In this document: positions 1-9,159 of the stretch, one piece after another
How the letters are laid out: every line of letters begins with the position of its first letter
Position numbering within the stretch: the first letter of the stretch is position 1
Assembly: GCF_003862475.1 (NCBI RefSeq)
Contig: NZ_RRCO01000001.1
Location: forward strand, 806,001-870,000
Direction of reading: 5' to 3'
DNA: 64,000 nt
DNA from: Lachnoanaerobaculum gingivalis
GTDB lineage: Bacteria; Bacillota; Clostridia; Lachnospirales; Lachnospiraceae
Translations under genes and position numbers: made by a program
Notes under the pieces: model-generated
What the model was told of the DNA's origin: nothing
Seen by the model: the letters and a program-made list of their open reading frames with translations, nothing else
The model's database searches: none

Positions 1-1932
1 ATCCTGATAAATCCTCAAAGTATCTCTCTTACTTGAAAATGAGGTGATCTCTGCACTGTTTTCTGTAAGCTTTTTTTTGATATTATCTTCCATTCCTCTT
101 TGTGTGTTAAAAAGCAATGTATTTGAAAAGCTTTGTAATGAAAGATATTTATTTATGTTTTGGATATCTACATAGCAACCGCTTCCAAAGGCTTCAAAAA
201 TCACCTTACTTACCGGCAGTACGGTCTTTTGTCTCGGGGCATATCCCGTACTTATTTCAATACTGTCACCTTTCTTTACATTCAAATCCTTTGCAATCCT
301 TGAATTTAAAATGATTCCCTCCCTTGGAGGTTCATAAAATACATCATCCACATCAGATATCCTATAAAGCTTTGATCCTCTGCCTATGCCTGTGAGTAAT
401 GTAGGCTTTGTATGATTTTGAGATTTCAATGTTACAGGTATCTCACAAATAATCTCTCTCTCACCCACTCCTTCTATACCGTCAAGTGAATTAAACATCC
501 TGTTAAAAGAGGCATAATTTTCCGTAGTTATTTTTACATCATACTTTGCAATATCTTCAAAATATCCTACAAACATCTTATTGACCGCGTTTTCTGATGC
601 CAGCAAGGCACATGAAAGTGCAAATGGAAAGGCAATCGCAAAGGCAATAAAAAATGTTCTGAACGGACTTCTTAAAATGGAGCGTATACCCATTTTATGC
701 ATAACATTAAAATGCCTTATTATACTCGGTGAAAAATTATTTCCGACACTCGGTGCGGCTGCCCTCATAGCCTCCGCAGCCTGTATTTTTGTTATACCGC
801 CCACTCCCAAAATCACAGCTGCAATGCTTGAGGTAGCAGCTATTAAAAATCCTTTAAGCTTTGTGGAAAGCGGATCGATATAGCTTGGCGACGGCAATGA
901 AAAAAACTCCGCATACTGATTAAACATATACATTCCGAAAGGTCTTGCAAGTATGCAGCCGATAAAAGCACCCATAAAACTTATCATAATCGCCTGTACC
1001 AGATATGCGCCTAAAAGCTCACTGTTTCTAAGCCCCATCGCCTTCATTGTTCCAATCAGGCTTCTGTCATTATCAATCATTTTTTTCAGCACCGTATAGA
1101 GCATAAATACCGACATTGACATAAATACAATCGGCAATATGGTACCTGTACCTGTAAGTTCTGTAATCTCACCATCTACCATATTGTAGCTGCTTTGTTT
1201 TTCCTTGTTTGAAAATCCCTGCAATCCGTACTCTGATAGATGCTCCCTTAAACTGTATCTGACTTCCTCATAGGAATAACCGCTTTCCAATTCAAAACTT
1301 ATTTCATTTACTATATTCTCTCTTCCCAGTATCTTTTCAAGCTTATCCGAATTTACAATTGCAATATCATAATCTCTTCCGTCAGATATTACCGCACCGC
1401 TTGGAGGTATGGCATATATATAATTGGGTGCGGATGCAATTCCTGCTATTATAAAATCATAGCTCTCCCCATTATGTATAAGACTTATAGTGTCGCCTTT
1501 TTTTAATTTTCTGGCTTTCATCATCTTTGAGCCTATAAATATCTGCTCACTGTTTGGAGGACTGTCAGGCTTTAAAAGAGGCCTGTTTAAATAAGCTTCT
1601 TCATCATAGGAGAGTACATGCAGATTTGCTATATCACCGATACCCTCTCCGGCAATTCTTAGATCCGCACTCAAAATACCACAAGCTCTCTTTATTCCCG
1701 GATAATCTTCAAATTCCTTTAAGCTTTCCTTAGGCATGGAAATAACATTTGCAAAAATATCAGCCATATTGTTTTCTTTATAATAGCTGTATACCTGACC
1801 TTTAAGATTTATAAATGTATCATTCATTGAAACAAATATAAAAACTCCAAGAGCCATTATAAGAGCGGCACCTATATATGTTCCCAAATTCCTTTTTGCG
1901 GACCTGAATAAATTTTTTGCAAAATATTTCAT
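1..1932 (-). CDS. ABC transporter permease, FtsX/MacB type (3' part missing)
   Basis: Membrane subunit of an exporter or lipoprotein-release ABC transporter. The frame is open from an ATG at 1932 to the window edge (644 codons), so the C-terminus lies outside. The N-terminus has a transmembrane helix (about residues 15-36), followed by a large extracytoplasmic region. A cluster of membrane helices follows about residue 265 onward (VFMSMSVFMLYTVLKK, then AYLVQAIMISFMGAFIGCIL), which is the first FtsX domain. Another helix near residue 455 (FFIAFAIAFPFALSCALL) begins the second half. The start overlaps the ATPase stop as TAATG, so the two are translationally coupled. The substrate cannot be told from sequence. 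Confidence 0.85.
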   Translation of the reverse strand, partial: MKYFAKNLFRSAKRNLGTYIGAALIMALGVFIFVSMNDTFINLKGQVYSYYKENNMADIFANVISMPKESLKEFEDYPGIKRACGILSADLRIAGEGIGDIANLHVLSYDEEAYLNRPLLKPDSPPNSEQIFIGSKMMKARKLKKGDTISLIHNGESYDFIIAGIASAPNYIYAIPPSGAVISDGRDYDIAIVNSDKLEKILGRENIVNEISFELESGYSYEEVRYSLREHLSEYGLQGFSNKEKQSSYNMVDGEITELTGTGTILPIVFMSMSVFMLYTVLKKMIDNDRSLIGTMKAMGLRNSELLGAYLVQAIMISFMGAFIGCILARPFGMYMFNQYAEFFSLPSPSYIDPLSTKLKGFLIAATSSIAAVILGVGGITKIQAAEAMRAAAPSVGNNFSPSIIRHFNVMHKMGIRSILRSPFRTFFIAFAIAFPFALSCALLASENAVNKMFVGYFEDIAKYDVKITTENYASFNRMFNSLDGIEGVGEREIICEIPVTLKSQNHTKPTLLTGIGRGSKLYRISDVDDVFYEPPREGIILNSRIAKDLNVKKGDSIEISTGYAPRQKTVLPVSKVIFEAFGSGCYVDIQNINKYLSLQSFSNTLLFNTQRGMEDNIKKKLTENSAEITSFSSKRDTLRIYQD

Positions 1933-2636
1933 TACCACACCACCTCATCCGGACTTATGGGATGCTCATTTGTCACTATTTTTCTGATATTACCGTCCTT
2001 AAGATAAAAGACTCTGTTCGCAATCTTTGCCACATTTTCATTATGGGTTATTATCATAATGGTTTTATTATATTTTTTATTAAACTCAAGGAGTATTTTA
2101 AGTATCTGTACTCCTGTGGATATATCAAGAGCACCTGTAGGCTCATCACAAAGCAAAAGGTCCGGATTTTTACAGATCGCTCTTGCAATCGCCACTCTTT
2201 GCTGCTGGCCTCCGCTCATTTTTCCCGGATAATGATCTCTTCTATCCCATAATCCGACCTGAGTAAGAAGTTCCCTCGGATCAAGCGGATTTGGTGAGAG
2301 TTCCGCCGCCAGTTCCACATTTTCAAGAGCATTTAAGTTCGGCATCAGATTATAAAACTGAAAAATGAAGCCTATATTTGCTCGCCTAAAGGAGGTAAGT
2401 TCTCTTTCTGTCATACTGCTTAAATCAATTCCGTTGTAGCTTATACTCCCTGAACTTACGGTTTCGATTCCTCCAAGGATATTTAAAAGCGTGGACTTTC
2501 CTGAGCCTGAAGGTCCCAAAATAACCACAAGTTCCCCTTTATATACCTCAAAGCTTACATCATCAAGTGCATTTACCTTTACTTCCCCAAGAAGAAATTC
2601 TTTATGTACATTTCTTGCAATTATAAGTTCTTCCAT
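1932..2636 (-). CDS. ABC transporter ATP-binding protein, MacB/LolD type
   Basis: ATPase that powers the adjacent FtsX-type permease. It is 234 residues, normal for the family. Walker A is GPSGSGKST (41-49), the Q-loop is in IFQFYNLMPN, the signature is SGGQQQR (141-147) and Walker B with catalytic Glu is LLLCDEP (160-166), followed by the D-loop GALD. The start ATG follows GAGGTAG by 4 to 5 bases. It lies 17 bases below the TetR gene and overlaps the permease by one base, so the three form one operon. Regulation is probably through the TetR operator upstream. Confidence 0.93.
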   Translation of the reverse strand: MEELIIARNVHKEFLLGEVKVNALDDVSFEVYKGELVVILGPSGSGKSTLLNILGGIETVSSGSISYNGIDLSSMTERELTSFRRANIGFIFQFYNLMPNLNALENVELAAELSPNPLDPRELLTQVGLWDRRDHYPGKMSGGQQQRVAIARAICKNPDLLLCDEPTGALDISTGVQILKILLEFNKKYNKTIMIITHNENVAKIANRVFYLKDGNIRKIVTNEHPISPDEVVW

Positions 2637-2653
2637 AGTTCTACCTCATATCT

Positions 2654-3307
2654 TTATTCGTCAATATAAAACCTTCTTACATATTGTTTTGAAACTTCCG
2701 TCATTTCCTCATCCAACAGCGGAATACCTATGGCATCAAGAATCACTTTGAGCATATCTATTTTTCTAAATGCCCCCTCCATGCTGTTATCTATCAGTGT
2801 AGGCAGAAGCCAGACCTTTGAAAGCAGACCGAATACCTCCGCAGCCTCCTTGGTGTATTTGGGATCGACTTTCATAGAGCCGTCCTTATTCCCCTCCTTT
2901 ATAAGTTCTTCTATCTGAGGTGAAATATTTTTTAAAACAGTTTCAACCAGTTGAGTAAAAAAATGCGGATTATGAATCAGAGGGATGGTTTCCATATTCA
3001 TTCTCCTGACATTCTCATCATTGGCGGCTTCCTTAAAACTTGCCCTGATTTTTTCCAATGCATTTAATCCTGTATGATTTTTTATCATATTCGTAAAGCT
3101 GTACTCTTCACATAATTTATCAAAGATTGCACTTAGGATCTCATCCTTTGATTTAAAATGATGATATATAGCTCCCTTTGTTATATCACCCAGCTCATCC
3201 ACAATATTTTGTATGGACACATTATCATAGCCCCTTGTGGTAAAAAGGTAATAAGATGTCTGCAATATTCTCTCCACTGTTTTTTCAGGGTATTTATTCC
3301 TTGACAT
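2654..3307 (-). CDS. TetR/AcrR-family transcriptional regulator
   Basis: One-component repressor, 217 residues. The N-terminal helix-turn-helix occupies about residues 8-55; the segment GDITKGAIYHHFKSKDEI is the typical TetR recognition helix region. The C-terminal ligand-binding part is not assignable to a known inducer. It is first in an operon with the ABC ATPase and permease and has a strong GGAGG site 5 bases before its ATG. An 8-bp inverted repeat about 80 bp upstream is a good operator candidate, so autoregulation with the transporter is inferred. Such trios commonly respond to a toxic compound exported by the pump. Confidence 0.9.
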   Translation of the reverse strand: MSRNKYPEKTVERILQTSYYLFTTRGYDNVSIQNIVDELGDITKGAIYHHFKSKDEILSAIFDKLCEEYSFTNMIKNHTGLNALEKIRASFKEAANDENVRRMNMETIPLIHNPHFFTQLVETVLKNISPQIEELIKEGNKDGSMKVDPKYTKEAAEVFGLLSKVWLLPTLIDNSMEGAFRKIDMLKVILDAIGIPLLDEEMTEVSKQYVRRFYIDE

Positions 3308-3385
3308 ATTTCCTCCGATATATGTTATTAAAAATTATTTATCTCTCCTTACTCTGTCGAATATATTTAGTATGAAACTTAAAAT

Positions 3386-3406
3386 ATACATACCAACCGT
3401 ATGTAT
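3386..3406. promoter_or_regulatory. Inverted repeat, probable TetR operator
   Basis: ATACATAC (3386-3393) and GTATGTAT (3399-3406) are perfect 8-bp arms around a 5-bp spacer, centred about 90 bp upstream of the TetR start. TetR/AcrR operators often have this ACATAC/GTATGT form. The arms probably overlap the promoter of the minus-strand operon. The rest of the 3308-3562 gap holds only this element and the terminator at 3491-3520. Confidence 0.65.
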
Positions 3407-3490
3407 GTATATTATAATATTATTATATTTTTTTCAAGATATAATACTGTAAAATCAGAAAATAGTAGCGACAGTTTATTTACCGGTACA

Positions 3491-3520
3491 TAAAAAAGCT
3501 TTTGGAAAATATCCAAAAGC
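3491..3520 (-). terminator. Rho-independent terminator of the LRAT-protein gene
   Basis: GCTTTTGGA / TCCAAAAGC, a 9-bp stem (3498-3506 with 3512-3520) with a 5-base loop. On the minus strand a T-run follows (3497-3491). It sits about 40 bp after the stop at 3563. Confidence 0.85.
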
Positions 3521-3562
3521 CTTTTATCCGGATGCCGTCAGGTTCTCCGGCAAAACTTAATA

Positions 3563-4258
3563 TTATATTGATAATACCATATCCACCTGTCTGGAAAATG
3601 ATATCCCCGTTTTACACCAGAGTGCAAAATGTTCACAATTATTTTTAGCAAAATTATAGGATTTCTCCCCAAGCCTTGACTTTGCCCTTTCTATAGTCTC
3701 TTCAGGTGAAAACAACTTATACTTTGCTTTAAATAAAAAATCAAATACTCCGGTCTGTTCTCTCGGATTTTTATCAAAGTTTGTACTGCTCCTAATTTTT
3801 CTTGGCGGACCTCCCGCCTTTGGAAAATGAAGTACAAAATAATCCTGTGATCCTTCGGTAAATTCCTTTAAATCAGTCTCATATATGCTGACATTTCTGC
3901 CGAAATCCTTGGTTTTGTCCGCATAATGAATGACCTTACCGTCTCCTATATAAATACCGTAGTGATCGTATAATGCTCTGGACACTCCTATCACATCTCC
4001 GGGCTTTAGGAAACTGCCTGAAACCAACCTTTCAAATTTCTCTTCCATAGCACTCATTGTACCGGTAGCTTTTCTTATATTATTTTTATCAAGAATCCTT
4101 GCATGTCCGTCAAGAAGACTGTACTGCAATCTATAGCCCATTTCTTCTTTTTTATCTCTCCAAAAATGTTGCTTACCGCAAATTTTCTCTTCTCTGTTCG
4201 GTCTGTCACCACCGGTTCCCATCAACATTTTTCCGGCAATCAAAAGTGCTAATAACAT
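3563..4258 (-). CDS. LRAT-domain (permuted NlpC/P60-like) protein
   Basis: About 231 residues with the lecithin:retinol acyltransferase signature. A first block, DHYGIYIGDGKVIHYAD, supplies two histidines, and the late NNCEHFALWC block carries the catalytic-type cysteine. In the family these form a Cys-His papain-like site acting on acyl groups or amides; the substrate here is unknown. The N-terminus has a short hydrophobic stretch (MLLALLIAGKMLM), perhaps a weak membrane anchor. ATG 4258 is preferred to the GTG two codons earlier because GGAG lies 5 bases before it. It lies 85 bp below hflX with an inverted repeat between, and has its own terminator. Bacterial LRAT proteins are scattered, so acquisition by transfer is possible. 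Confidence 0.8.
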   Translation of the reverse strand: MLLALLIAGKMLMGTGGDRPNREEKICGKQHFWRDKKEEMGYRLQYSLLDGHARILDKNNIRKATGTMSAMEEKFERLVSGSFLKPGDVIGVSRALYDHYGIYIGDGKVIHYADKTKDFGRNVSIYETDLKEFTEGSQDYFVLHFPKAGGPPRKIRSSTNFDKNPREQTGVFDFLFKAKYKLFSPEETIERAKSRLGEKSYNFAKNNCEHFALWCKTGISFSRQVDMVLSI

Positions 4259-4269
4259 ATCCACTCCAA

Positions 4270-4330
4270 GTAATATATAATATTTACCCAGTTAGGCTTT
4301 GCTAAGTTAGGTATTACTAATATATATTAC
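4270..4330. repeat. Inverted repeat between hflX and the LRAT gene
   Basis: GTAATATATA (4270-4279) is matched exactly by TATATATTAC (4321-4330). The 41-bp interior contains TTAGG twice and a small TTAG/CTAA stem. It fills the gap before the LRAT start. There is no T-run, so it is more likely a promoter/operator or RNA structure than a terminator. Confidence 0.5.
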
Positions 4331-4343
4331 CTGTGTGAATTTT

Positions 4344-5591
4344 TCAAGTGGAAATTACTTTTCCGAATATTTCAGCCGGAATATATGCCTTTATACTGAT
4401 TCCTTCGTCAATATATTCTTCACTGAGGATTTCACCGAATTTTCTAACAATTGCTATTTTGCCGGCATCCTTATATGGGAATACATGCTCAAGATAAACT
4501 CTTTGCTTTTGCAAAATATCTTCAACAGTCTTTTTTAAATCCTCTATACCCTCTCCGGTCTTTGCCGACATTTTAAGGATTTTGTCCGCATGGAAATCTC
4601 TTGGAAGTTCCATATTTTCTTCCATAAGATCGGTCTTATTAAATACTGTGATTATATCCTTATCCACTACATCAAGGCTTCTGAGTGTATCGTATACCAC
4701 CAACATCTGTGATGATGCCTCTTCATTTGAAGCATCCACCATATGTATCAGAAGATTTGCATACTTTGCCTCTTCCAGAGTGGATTTAAAAGCTTCTATA
4801 AGATGATGCGGAAGTTTTCTTATAAAACCTACAGTATCTGTTACCAGTATTTCCTGGCCGCTTCCAAGTTTTAACTTTCTTGTTGTAGGATCAAGAGTTG
4901 CAAAGAGCTTGTCCTCCGCCAAAATATTTGCATCTGTAAGCTTATTAAGCAAAGTGGATTTTCCGGCATTGGTATATCCCACTATTGCCACATTAAAGGC
5001 AAGATTTTCATCTCTGGATTTTCTTATCAACTCTCTGTGATTTTCAACCTTTTTAAGCTCCGCTTTCAACTGTGAAATTCTCTCATGGATAAGTCTTCTA
5101 TCCATCTCAAGTTTTTTCTCTCCCGGACCTCTGGTACCGATACCTCCACCAAGTCTTGAAAGACTGCTTCTAAGTCCTACCAGCCTTGCAGAAGAAAATT
5201 TTAACTGTGCCAACTCAACCTGAATCTTTCCCTCACTTGTTGTTGCTCTTTTTGCAAATATATCCAGGATTACCATTGTTCTGTCCATTACCTTGGTGTC
5301 CAAAAGATCCTCAAGATTTCTAAGCTGCGCAGGTGTGAGCTCATCATCGCATACCACTCCTGTAGCTCCAAGCTCTATAACTCTGTCTTTGACTTCCTCT
5401 ATCTTGCCCTTTCCTATATAGGAACCCGGATGTATCCTTTCTCTTGACTGTATAATACTGTCAAGCACTGTTGCACCTGCAGTATCCACAAGCTCTGCCA
5501 GCTCTTTCATGGATTCCTTTGTATCGTCACCCACATCAACTCCCAGCAAAACCACCTTTTCCTCTATTTCTTTTGTTTCATATGTACTCAT
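4344..5591 (-). CDS. hflX: GTPase HflX
   Basis: Ribosome-associated GTPase, 415 residues. Family knowledge: HflX splits stalled or heat-damaged 70S ribosomes. An N-terminal HflX domain (about 10-190) contains the conserved glycine-rich loop RLGGGIGTRGPGEKKLE. The G domain follows with G1 GYTNAGKST (205-213), G3 DTVGF and G4 NKTD. The ATG at 5591 follows AGGTAG. It is the last or second-last gene of the operon that begins with the D-Ala-D-Ala carboxypeptidase, 7 bp below the TPR lipoprotein. Confidence 0.96.
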   Translation of the reverse strand: MSTYETKEIEEKVVLLGVDVGDDTKESMKELAELVDTAGATVLDSIIQSRERIHPGSYIGKGKIEEVKDRVIELGATGVVCDDELTPAQLRNLEDLLDTKVMDRTMVILDIFAKRATTSEGKIQVELAQLKFSSARLVGLRSSLSRLGGGIGTRGPGEKKLEMDRRLIHERISQLKAELKKVENHRELIRKSRDENLAFNVAIVGYTNAGKSTLLNKLTDANILAEDKLFATLDPTTRKLKLGSGQEILVTDTVGFIRKLPHHLIEAFKSTLEEAKYANLLIHMVDASNEEASSQMLVVYDTLRSLDVVDKDIITVFNKTDLMEENMELPRDFHADKILKMSAKTGEGIEDLKKTVEDILQKQRVYLEHVFPYKDAGKIAIVRKFGEILSEEYIDEGISIKAYIPAEIFGKVIST

Positions 5592-5598
5592 ATACTAC

Positions 5599-6444
5599 CT
5601 ATCTGATTCTTGACTTTAAAAAAGCCACTTCGTGAGAGACCGCTTCGTCCTCACCGTATTTTTCAATATATGCATTGAAGCATTCCAAAGCCTTATTATA
5701 ATCGCTCATATATTCATAGCATGATCCTTTTGAAAACATCAAAGACTTTAATGTCTCATCATCATGTGCATTTAAAGTCTTATTTTCCAAAAGTGCCATA
5801 CCCTCTTCAACGGCTTCAAGTGCCTTTTCGTAATCTTCTCTCTTTGACATATGCTTTGCATAGACTGCCAATACCTTGGCATTCTTTCTATTGGTTTCTT
5901 TTAACTGATTTTCAAGAAACTCCTCGGCCTTATCAAGATATGATGAATCTGAACTCTTGCCATACATATCCTCATAATACTGTACTATACTGATACCGGC
6001 ATTGATATGAAGTTCACTTCTGTCATCCAGACTCTGTGCCTTATCATACATTGCAGCGGCATCTGCTATATCTATATCCATATCTACATTGCTGAGTTTA
6101 GTATATATGATAGCCAGCATATCCAAGTATTCTACTCTTTCTTCATCCGCAGATATAAGAAGTCTGTATGTATGCTCTGCAGCCTTGTAATCTCCGGCTT
6201 TATACTCTGCTTCCGCTCTGTATCTGAGTATATCTATTTCAAGACCTCTGATATTCTTGCTTCCATGTACGCCTATCGCCTTATCAAAGACTTCTACAGC
6301 TTGTGCATATTTCCCTTCTTCAAGTAAAGCCTTGCCGCTTTCAAAGTATTTCTTTTCATTTGCACCACAACCGCTTAGTAAAACAATAGATAATACGCCT
6401 AATATAAATATCTTTTTAATTTTTCCCCGTACTGCCAAAGCCAC
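5599..6444 (-). CDS. TPR-repeat lipoprotein
   Basis: Extracytoplasmic lipoprotein with tetratricopeptide-type helical repeats, probably a protein-interaction scaffold; the partner is unknown. A signal peptide ends in the lipobox LLSGC, followed by repeat-like segments such as [36 protein letters not shown] and [12 protein letters not shown]. The annotated start is a GTG at 6444, inside the end of dut, with no good ribosome site. The signal peptide proper begins at codon 9 with ATT-AAA-AAG, which would read [11 protein letters not shown]. That codon overlaps the dut stop (ATTAA), and GGGG lies 4 bases upstream, so a rare ATT start near 6420 is possible. Confidence 0.85.
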   Translation of the reverse strand: MALAVRGKIKKIFILGVLSIVLLSGCGANEKKYFESGKALLEEGKYAQAVEVFDKAIGVHGSKNIRGLEIDILRYRAEAEYKAGDYKAAEHTYRLLISADEERVEYLDMLAIIYTKLSNVDMDIDIADAAAMYDKAQSLDDRSELHINAGISIVQYYEDMYGKSSDSSYLDKAEEFLENQLKETNRKNAKVLAVYAKHMSKREDYEKALEAVEEGMALLENKTLNAHDDETLKSLMFSKGSCYEYMSDYNKALECFNAYIEKYGEDEAVSHEVAFLKSRIR

Positions 6445-6847
6445 CTCTGTCTACTCCATCCAATTTATTCACTTCTTCAAATTCAAATGCATCCTGATGC
6501 TTGATTATTCTGAACTGGCATATCCTGTCATTTACTTCTATAACTGTATCTCTCATTGCCAATGCTGGAAATCTCCATTCATCATTGTCACCGCAATATG
6601 ACTCATCGATAACTCCCATTGAGTTAGTCTGTAAGATTCCGAAGTTTTTGAAAGTGGAACTTCTCGGTACCACCAATGCTTCATATCCAAGTGGCAATTC
6701 CATTCCCACTCCAAGCCTGATAAGCTTGTAATCACCCGACTTCATCTCAACTCTTTCAGCGGCTCTTAAATCTATCCAGTCACTTTTTCCGTCTATAAAT
6801 TTCAGTTTCTCAATATTCTCACTGAAATATTTTATCTTTATTTTCAT
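6416..6847 (-). CDS. dut: dUTP diphosphatase (trimeric dUTPase)
   Basis: Hydrolyses dUTP to dUMP and pyrophosphate, limiting uracil in DNA and supplying dUMP for dTMP. It is 143 residues, the usual trimeric-family length. Visible motifs are DWIDLRAAE (motif 1), [18 protein letters not shown] (motif 2), [14 protein letters not shown] (motif 3), [10 protein letters not shown] (motif 4) and the C-terminal P-loop-like RGGFGSTGK (motif 5). It lies one base below scpB in the same operon. Confidence 0.95.
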   Translation of the reverse strand: MKIKIKYFSENIEKLKFIDGKSDWIDLRAAERVEMKSGDYKLIRLGVGMELPLGYEALVVPRSSTFKNFGILQTNSMGVIDESYCGDNDEWRFPALAMRDTVIEVNDRICQFRIIKHQDAFEFEEVNKLDGVDRGGFGSTGKN

Positions 6848-6848
6848 A

Positions 6849-7454
6849 TTAATTATCTTCCCCTGCCGTATTTATTTCACTTTCAAAGCCGAACTTCCAT
6901 CCGGTCTCTTCCTCAACCTCATGCACTATCTCGGCTTCAAGATCAGAATTGAGTCTTGGCAATGATTCTTTTGACTCCACTCCAAATCTTCGAAGGAATT
7001 CCTCCGTAGTGGCAAACTGTGAAGGTCTTCCGGGTGCATCCAGTTTTCCGGCTTCGTAAACAAGTCCGAACTCTACCAGCCTGCTAACCACATAGTCCGA
7101 TGAGACGCCTCTTATACGTTCTATTTCAGCCTTTGTAATAGGTTGCTTGTAGGCAATAATTGATAATGTCTCAAGCATGGCATCGGTAAGCACCTGCTTT
7201 TTTGGTGTCTTACATACCTTTATAAGTTGTTCATAGTACTCCGTCTTTGTACACATCTGAACACAATCCCCCAAATCAATTATCTGTATTCCTCTGTTAT
7301 CATTATTATACTTTGCTTTTAAAGATTCGAGATTTTGAATCACTTCGCTCTCTTTCATATCAAGAGCGGCACATAATTGTCTTATTTCTACAGATGTTCC
7401 CAAGGCAAAAAGTATTGCCTCAATCGCCGCTTCTGTTTTACTCAATTTAGCCAT
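6849..7454 (-). CDS. scpB: Segregation and condensation protein B
   Basis: Kleisin-associated winged-helix protein of the SMC-ScpAB condensin, needed for chromosome compaction and segregation. It is 201 residues. Typical ScpB features are an N-terminal EAILFALG segment and, in the centre, [21 protein letters not shown] (positions about 94-114), followed by the [12 protein letters not shown] wing. The start lies inside the end of scpA (8-base overlap), so they are translationally coupled. Confidence 0.96.
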   Translation of the reverse strand: MAKLSKTEAAIEAILFALGTSVEIRQLCAALDMKESEVIQNLESLKAKYNNDNRGIQIIDLGDCVQMCTKTEYYEQLIKVCKTPKKQVLTDAMLETLSIIAYKQPITKAEIERIRGVSSDYVVSRLVEFGLVYEAGKLDAPGRPSQFATTEEFLRRFGVESKESLPRLNSDLEAEIVHEVEEETGWKFGFESEINTAGEDN

Positions 7455-8241
7455 CTAATATATCGCTAAGATCCAGCGTCTCCTCCTTTCCCTCTTCCTC
7501 CAAAGTTTCTATTTGCATTTCTCCGAAAGTCTCCTCCTGTAAAAGAGCTATTTTACCTATTTTCATAAGTTCCAGTACACTTAAAAATGTAACCACAACT
7601 TCAAGCTTGGTTACCTGACTTTCAAGTAACGATCTGAAAGTAAATTTTCTGTGCTTTCTGGCATATGCCATAACCTCCTGTATCTTTGTTTCCAAAGATA
7701 CAGGTTCCTTTTTTATAGTACCGAAATTACTTCTTACCTTATCGATCCTGTTTTCCTTTTGCTTCATTACACGGTCAAATACTTCTTTTAGCTTGTGTAG
7801 ATTTAAATCTCCGAAAAGCTCATCCAAGTTTACAGGCTCCTTGTACTCTTCCACTTCTGCAGGTATACTCGGCTCCTTAAAAAGTATTTTCCCGGCATCA
7901 AAGTATCTTCCGGCAAGCTCATTTGCCATCATCTTATATTTTTTATATTCCAAAAGCCTTGCCACGAGCTCCGCTCTAGGGTCAATGATTTCCTTTGTTT
8001 CCTCGTCCTCTTCAAGCGGTAAAAGCATCTTAGCTTTTATATCAAGAAGCGTGGTTGCCATCACAATAAATTCGCTCATCAATTCAAGGTCATCGGTTTC
8101 CAGCTCGTTCATATAGTTTAAATACTGCTCAGTTATACTCACGATTGGAATATCATATATATCTATTCTATCCCTTTCTATAAGATATAAAAGTAAATCC
8201 AGCGGTCCTTCAAATCTCTCCAATTTGTATGAAATCTCCAT
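7447..8241 (-). CDS. scpA: Segregation and condensation protein A (kleisin)
   Basis: Kleisin subunit bridging SMC heads. About 264 residues. The N-terminal SMC-binding helices carry the family signature KLERFEGPLDLLLYLIERD, and the C-terminal winged helix (FTFRSLLESQ...VVTFLSVLELMKIGKI) binds the other SMC head. ATG 8241 is preferred to a GTG two codons upstream because AGAGG lies 5 bases before it. It is followed by the overlapping scpB. Confidence 0.96.
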   Translation of the reverse strand: MEISYKLERFEGPLDLLLYLIERDRIDIYDIPIVSITEQYLNYMNELETDDLELMSEFIVMATTLLDIKAKMLLPLEEDEETKEIIDPRAELVARLLEYKKYKMMANELAGRYFDAGKILFKEPSIPAEVEEYKEPVNLDELFGDLNLHKLKEVFDRVMKQKENRIDKVRSNFGTIKKEPVSLETKIQEVMAYARKHRKFTFRSLLESQVTKLEVVVTFLSVLELMKIGKIALLQEETFGEMQIETLEEEGKEETLDLSDILDG

Positions 8242-8291
8242 ACTCACCTCTCATATATAGATATCACTCAACCTTACTATTGTACCAAATT

Positions 8292-9152
8292 TTAAGATTT
8301 ATTGCGACATTTAAGATTAATCACTATCAGCTCCGACATGTCATTTAATCTGATATTTATACTGTGAGTTCCAAGTCCCGCTCCGATTATCTGAACCATA
8401 TTTCCGACTTTTTTCATTCCTACAACCAATCTGTTAAAGAAATGAAACTGTGGTGTCATCACTCCTACTCCACAAGGAAACCTTATCGTTCCACCGTGAA
8501 AATGTCCTGCAAGTGCCAAATCCACATGACTGTCTGCATAGTCTTTTACAAACAGAGGTGAATGTGCCAATAAAATATTAAACTTTGATTCATCTATACT
8601 TATGCGCTTATTTATATAACCGGGATCCAGAGGCTTTTTAAATCTTCTCAAATAATATTTTCTCTCAAGGTCCAATCCGTGAACGCACATATTATCATCT
8701 AAATCATAGCTTTTATTTGAAAGATATACTATCCCCATATCCTCCATTATCTGCTTATACTGCCTGTAATTTAATCCGAATTTATTCTCACTCAGTCTTT
8801 GTTCATGATTTCCGTTGGCATATATACATTTATACTTACTTGAAAGTCTTTTTAAAAGAGGCAGCACATTCTCTATACCGAGTCTACTCTTTACGGTTAT
8901 CATATCACCGCCTATAAGCACCAAATCAGGCGATATGTCCTCTATAGCCGCAAGGAGCTTTTCATTATTTTTTCCGAAACTGTTATTGTGTAAATCTGTT
9001 AAAAAGACTATTTTCTTTTCACTCTCAATCTTTTCACTGCCTATACTATATTGTACTGTTTTAAAGTTCTTTCTTTCATAAAAAGAACGGAGCAGTAAGG
9101 AAATACTCCCCACTGCTCCTAATCCTATAATTTTAGAAAATATATTTTTCAT
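8292..9152 (-). CDS. Membrane-anchored metallophosphoesterase (YkuE/YaeI-like)
   Basis: Calcineurin-type phosphoesterase, about 286 residues. An N-terminal hydrophobic segment (IIGLGAVGSISLLL) anchors it. The metal ligands are in FLTDLHNNSFG, LIGGDMI, YANGNHEQ, LLAHSPLF and LAGHFHGG. Family members act on lipid or UDP-sugar diphosphates, but the substrate cannot be fixed here. ATG 9152 is chosen over TTG 9155 (GGAG 4 bases upstream). It follows the D-Ala-D-Ala carboxypeptidase gene by 7 bases, suggesting an envelope role. Confidence 0.9.
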   Translation of the reverse strand: MKNIFSKIIGLGAVGSISLLLRSFYERKNFKTVQYSIGSEKIESEKKIVFLTDLHNNSFGKNNEKLLAAIEDISPDLVLIGGDMITVKSRLGIENVLPLLKRLSSKYKCIYANGNHEQRLSENKFGLNYRQYKQIMEDMGIVYLSNKSYDLDDNMCVHGLDLERKYYLRRFKKPLDPGYINKRISIDESKFNILLAHSPLFVKDYADSHVDLALAGHFHGGTIRFPCGVGVMTPQFHFFNRLVVGMKKVGNMVQIIGAGLGTHSINIRLNDMSELIVINLKCRNKS

Positions 9153-9159
9153 CAAACTC

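Noticed and set aside
581-883. Plus-strand 100-codon frame
   Set aside because: Antisense to the ABC permease, which is continuous through the region.
6405-6444. Frameshift joining dut and the TPR gene
   Set aside because: Both frames are complete and each has its own family ends; the overlap is normal coupling.
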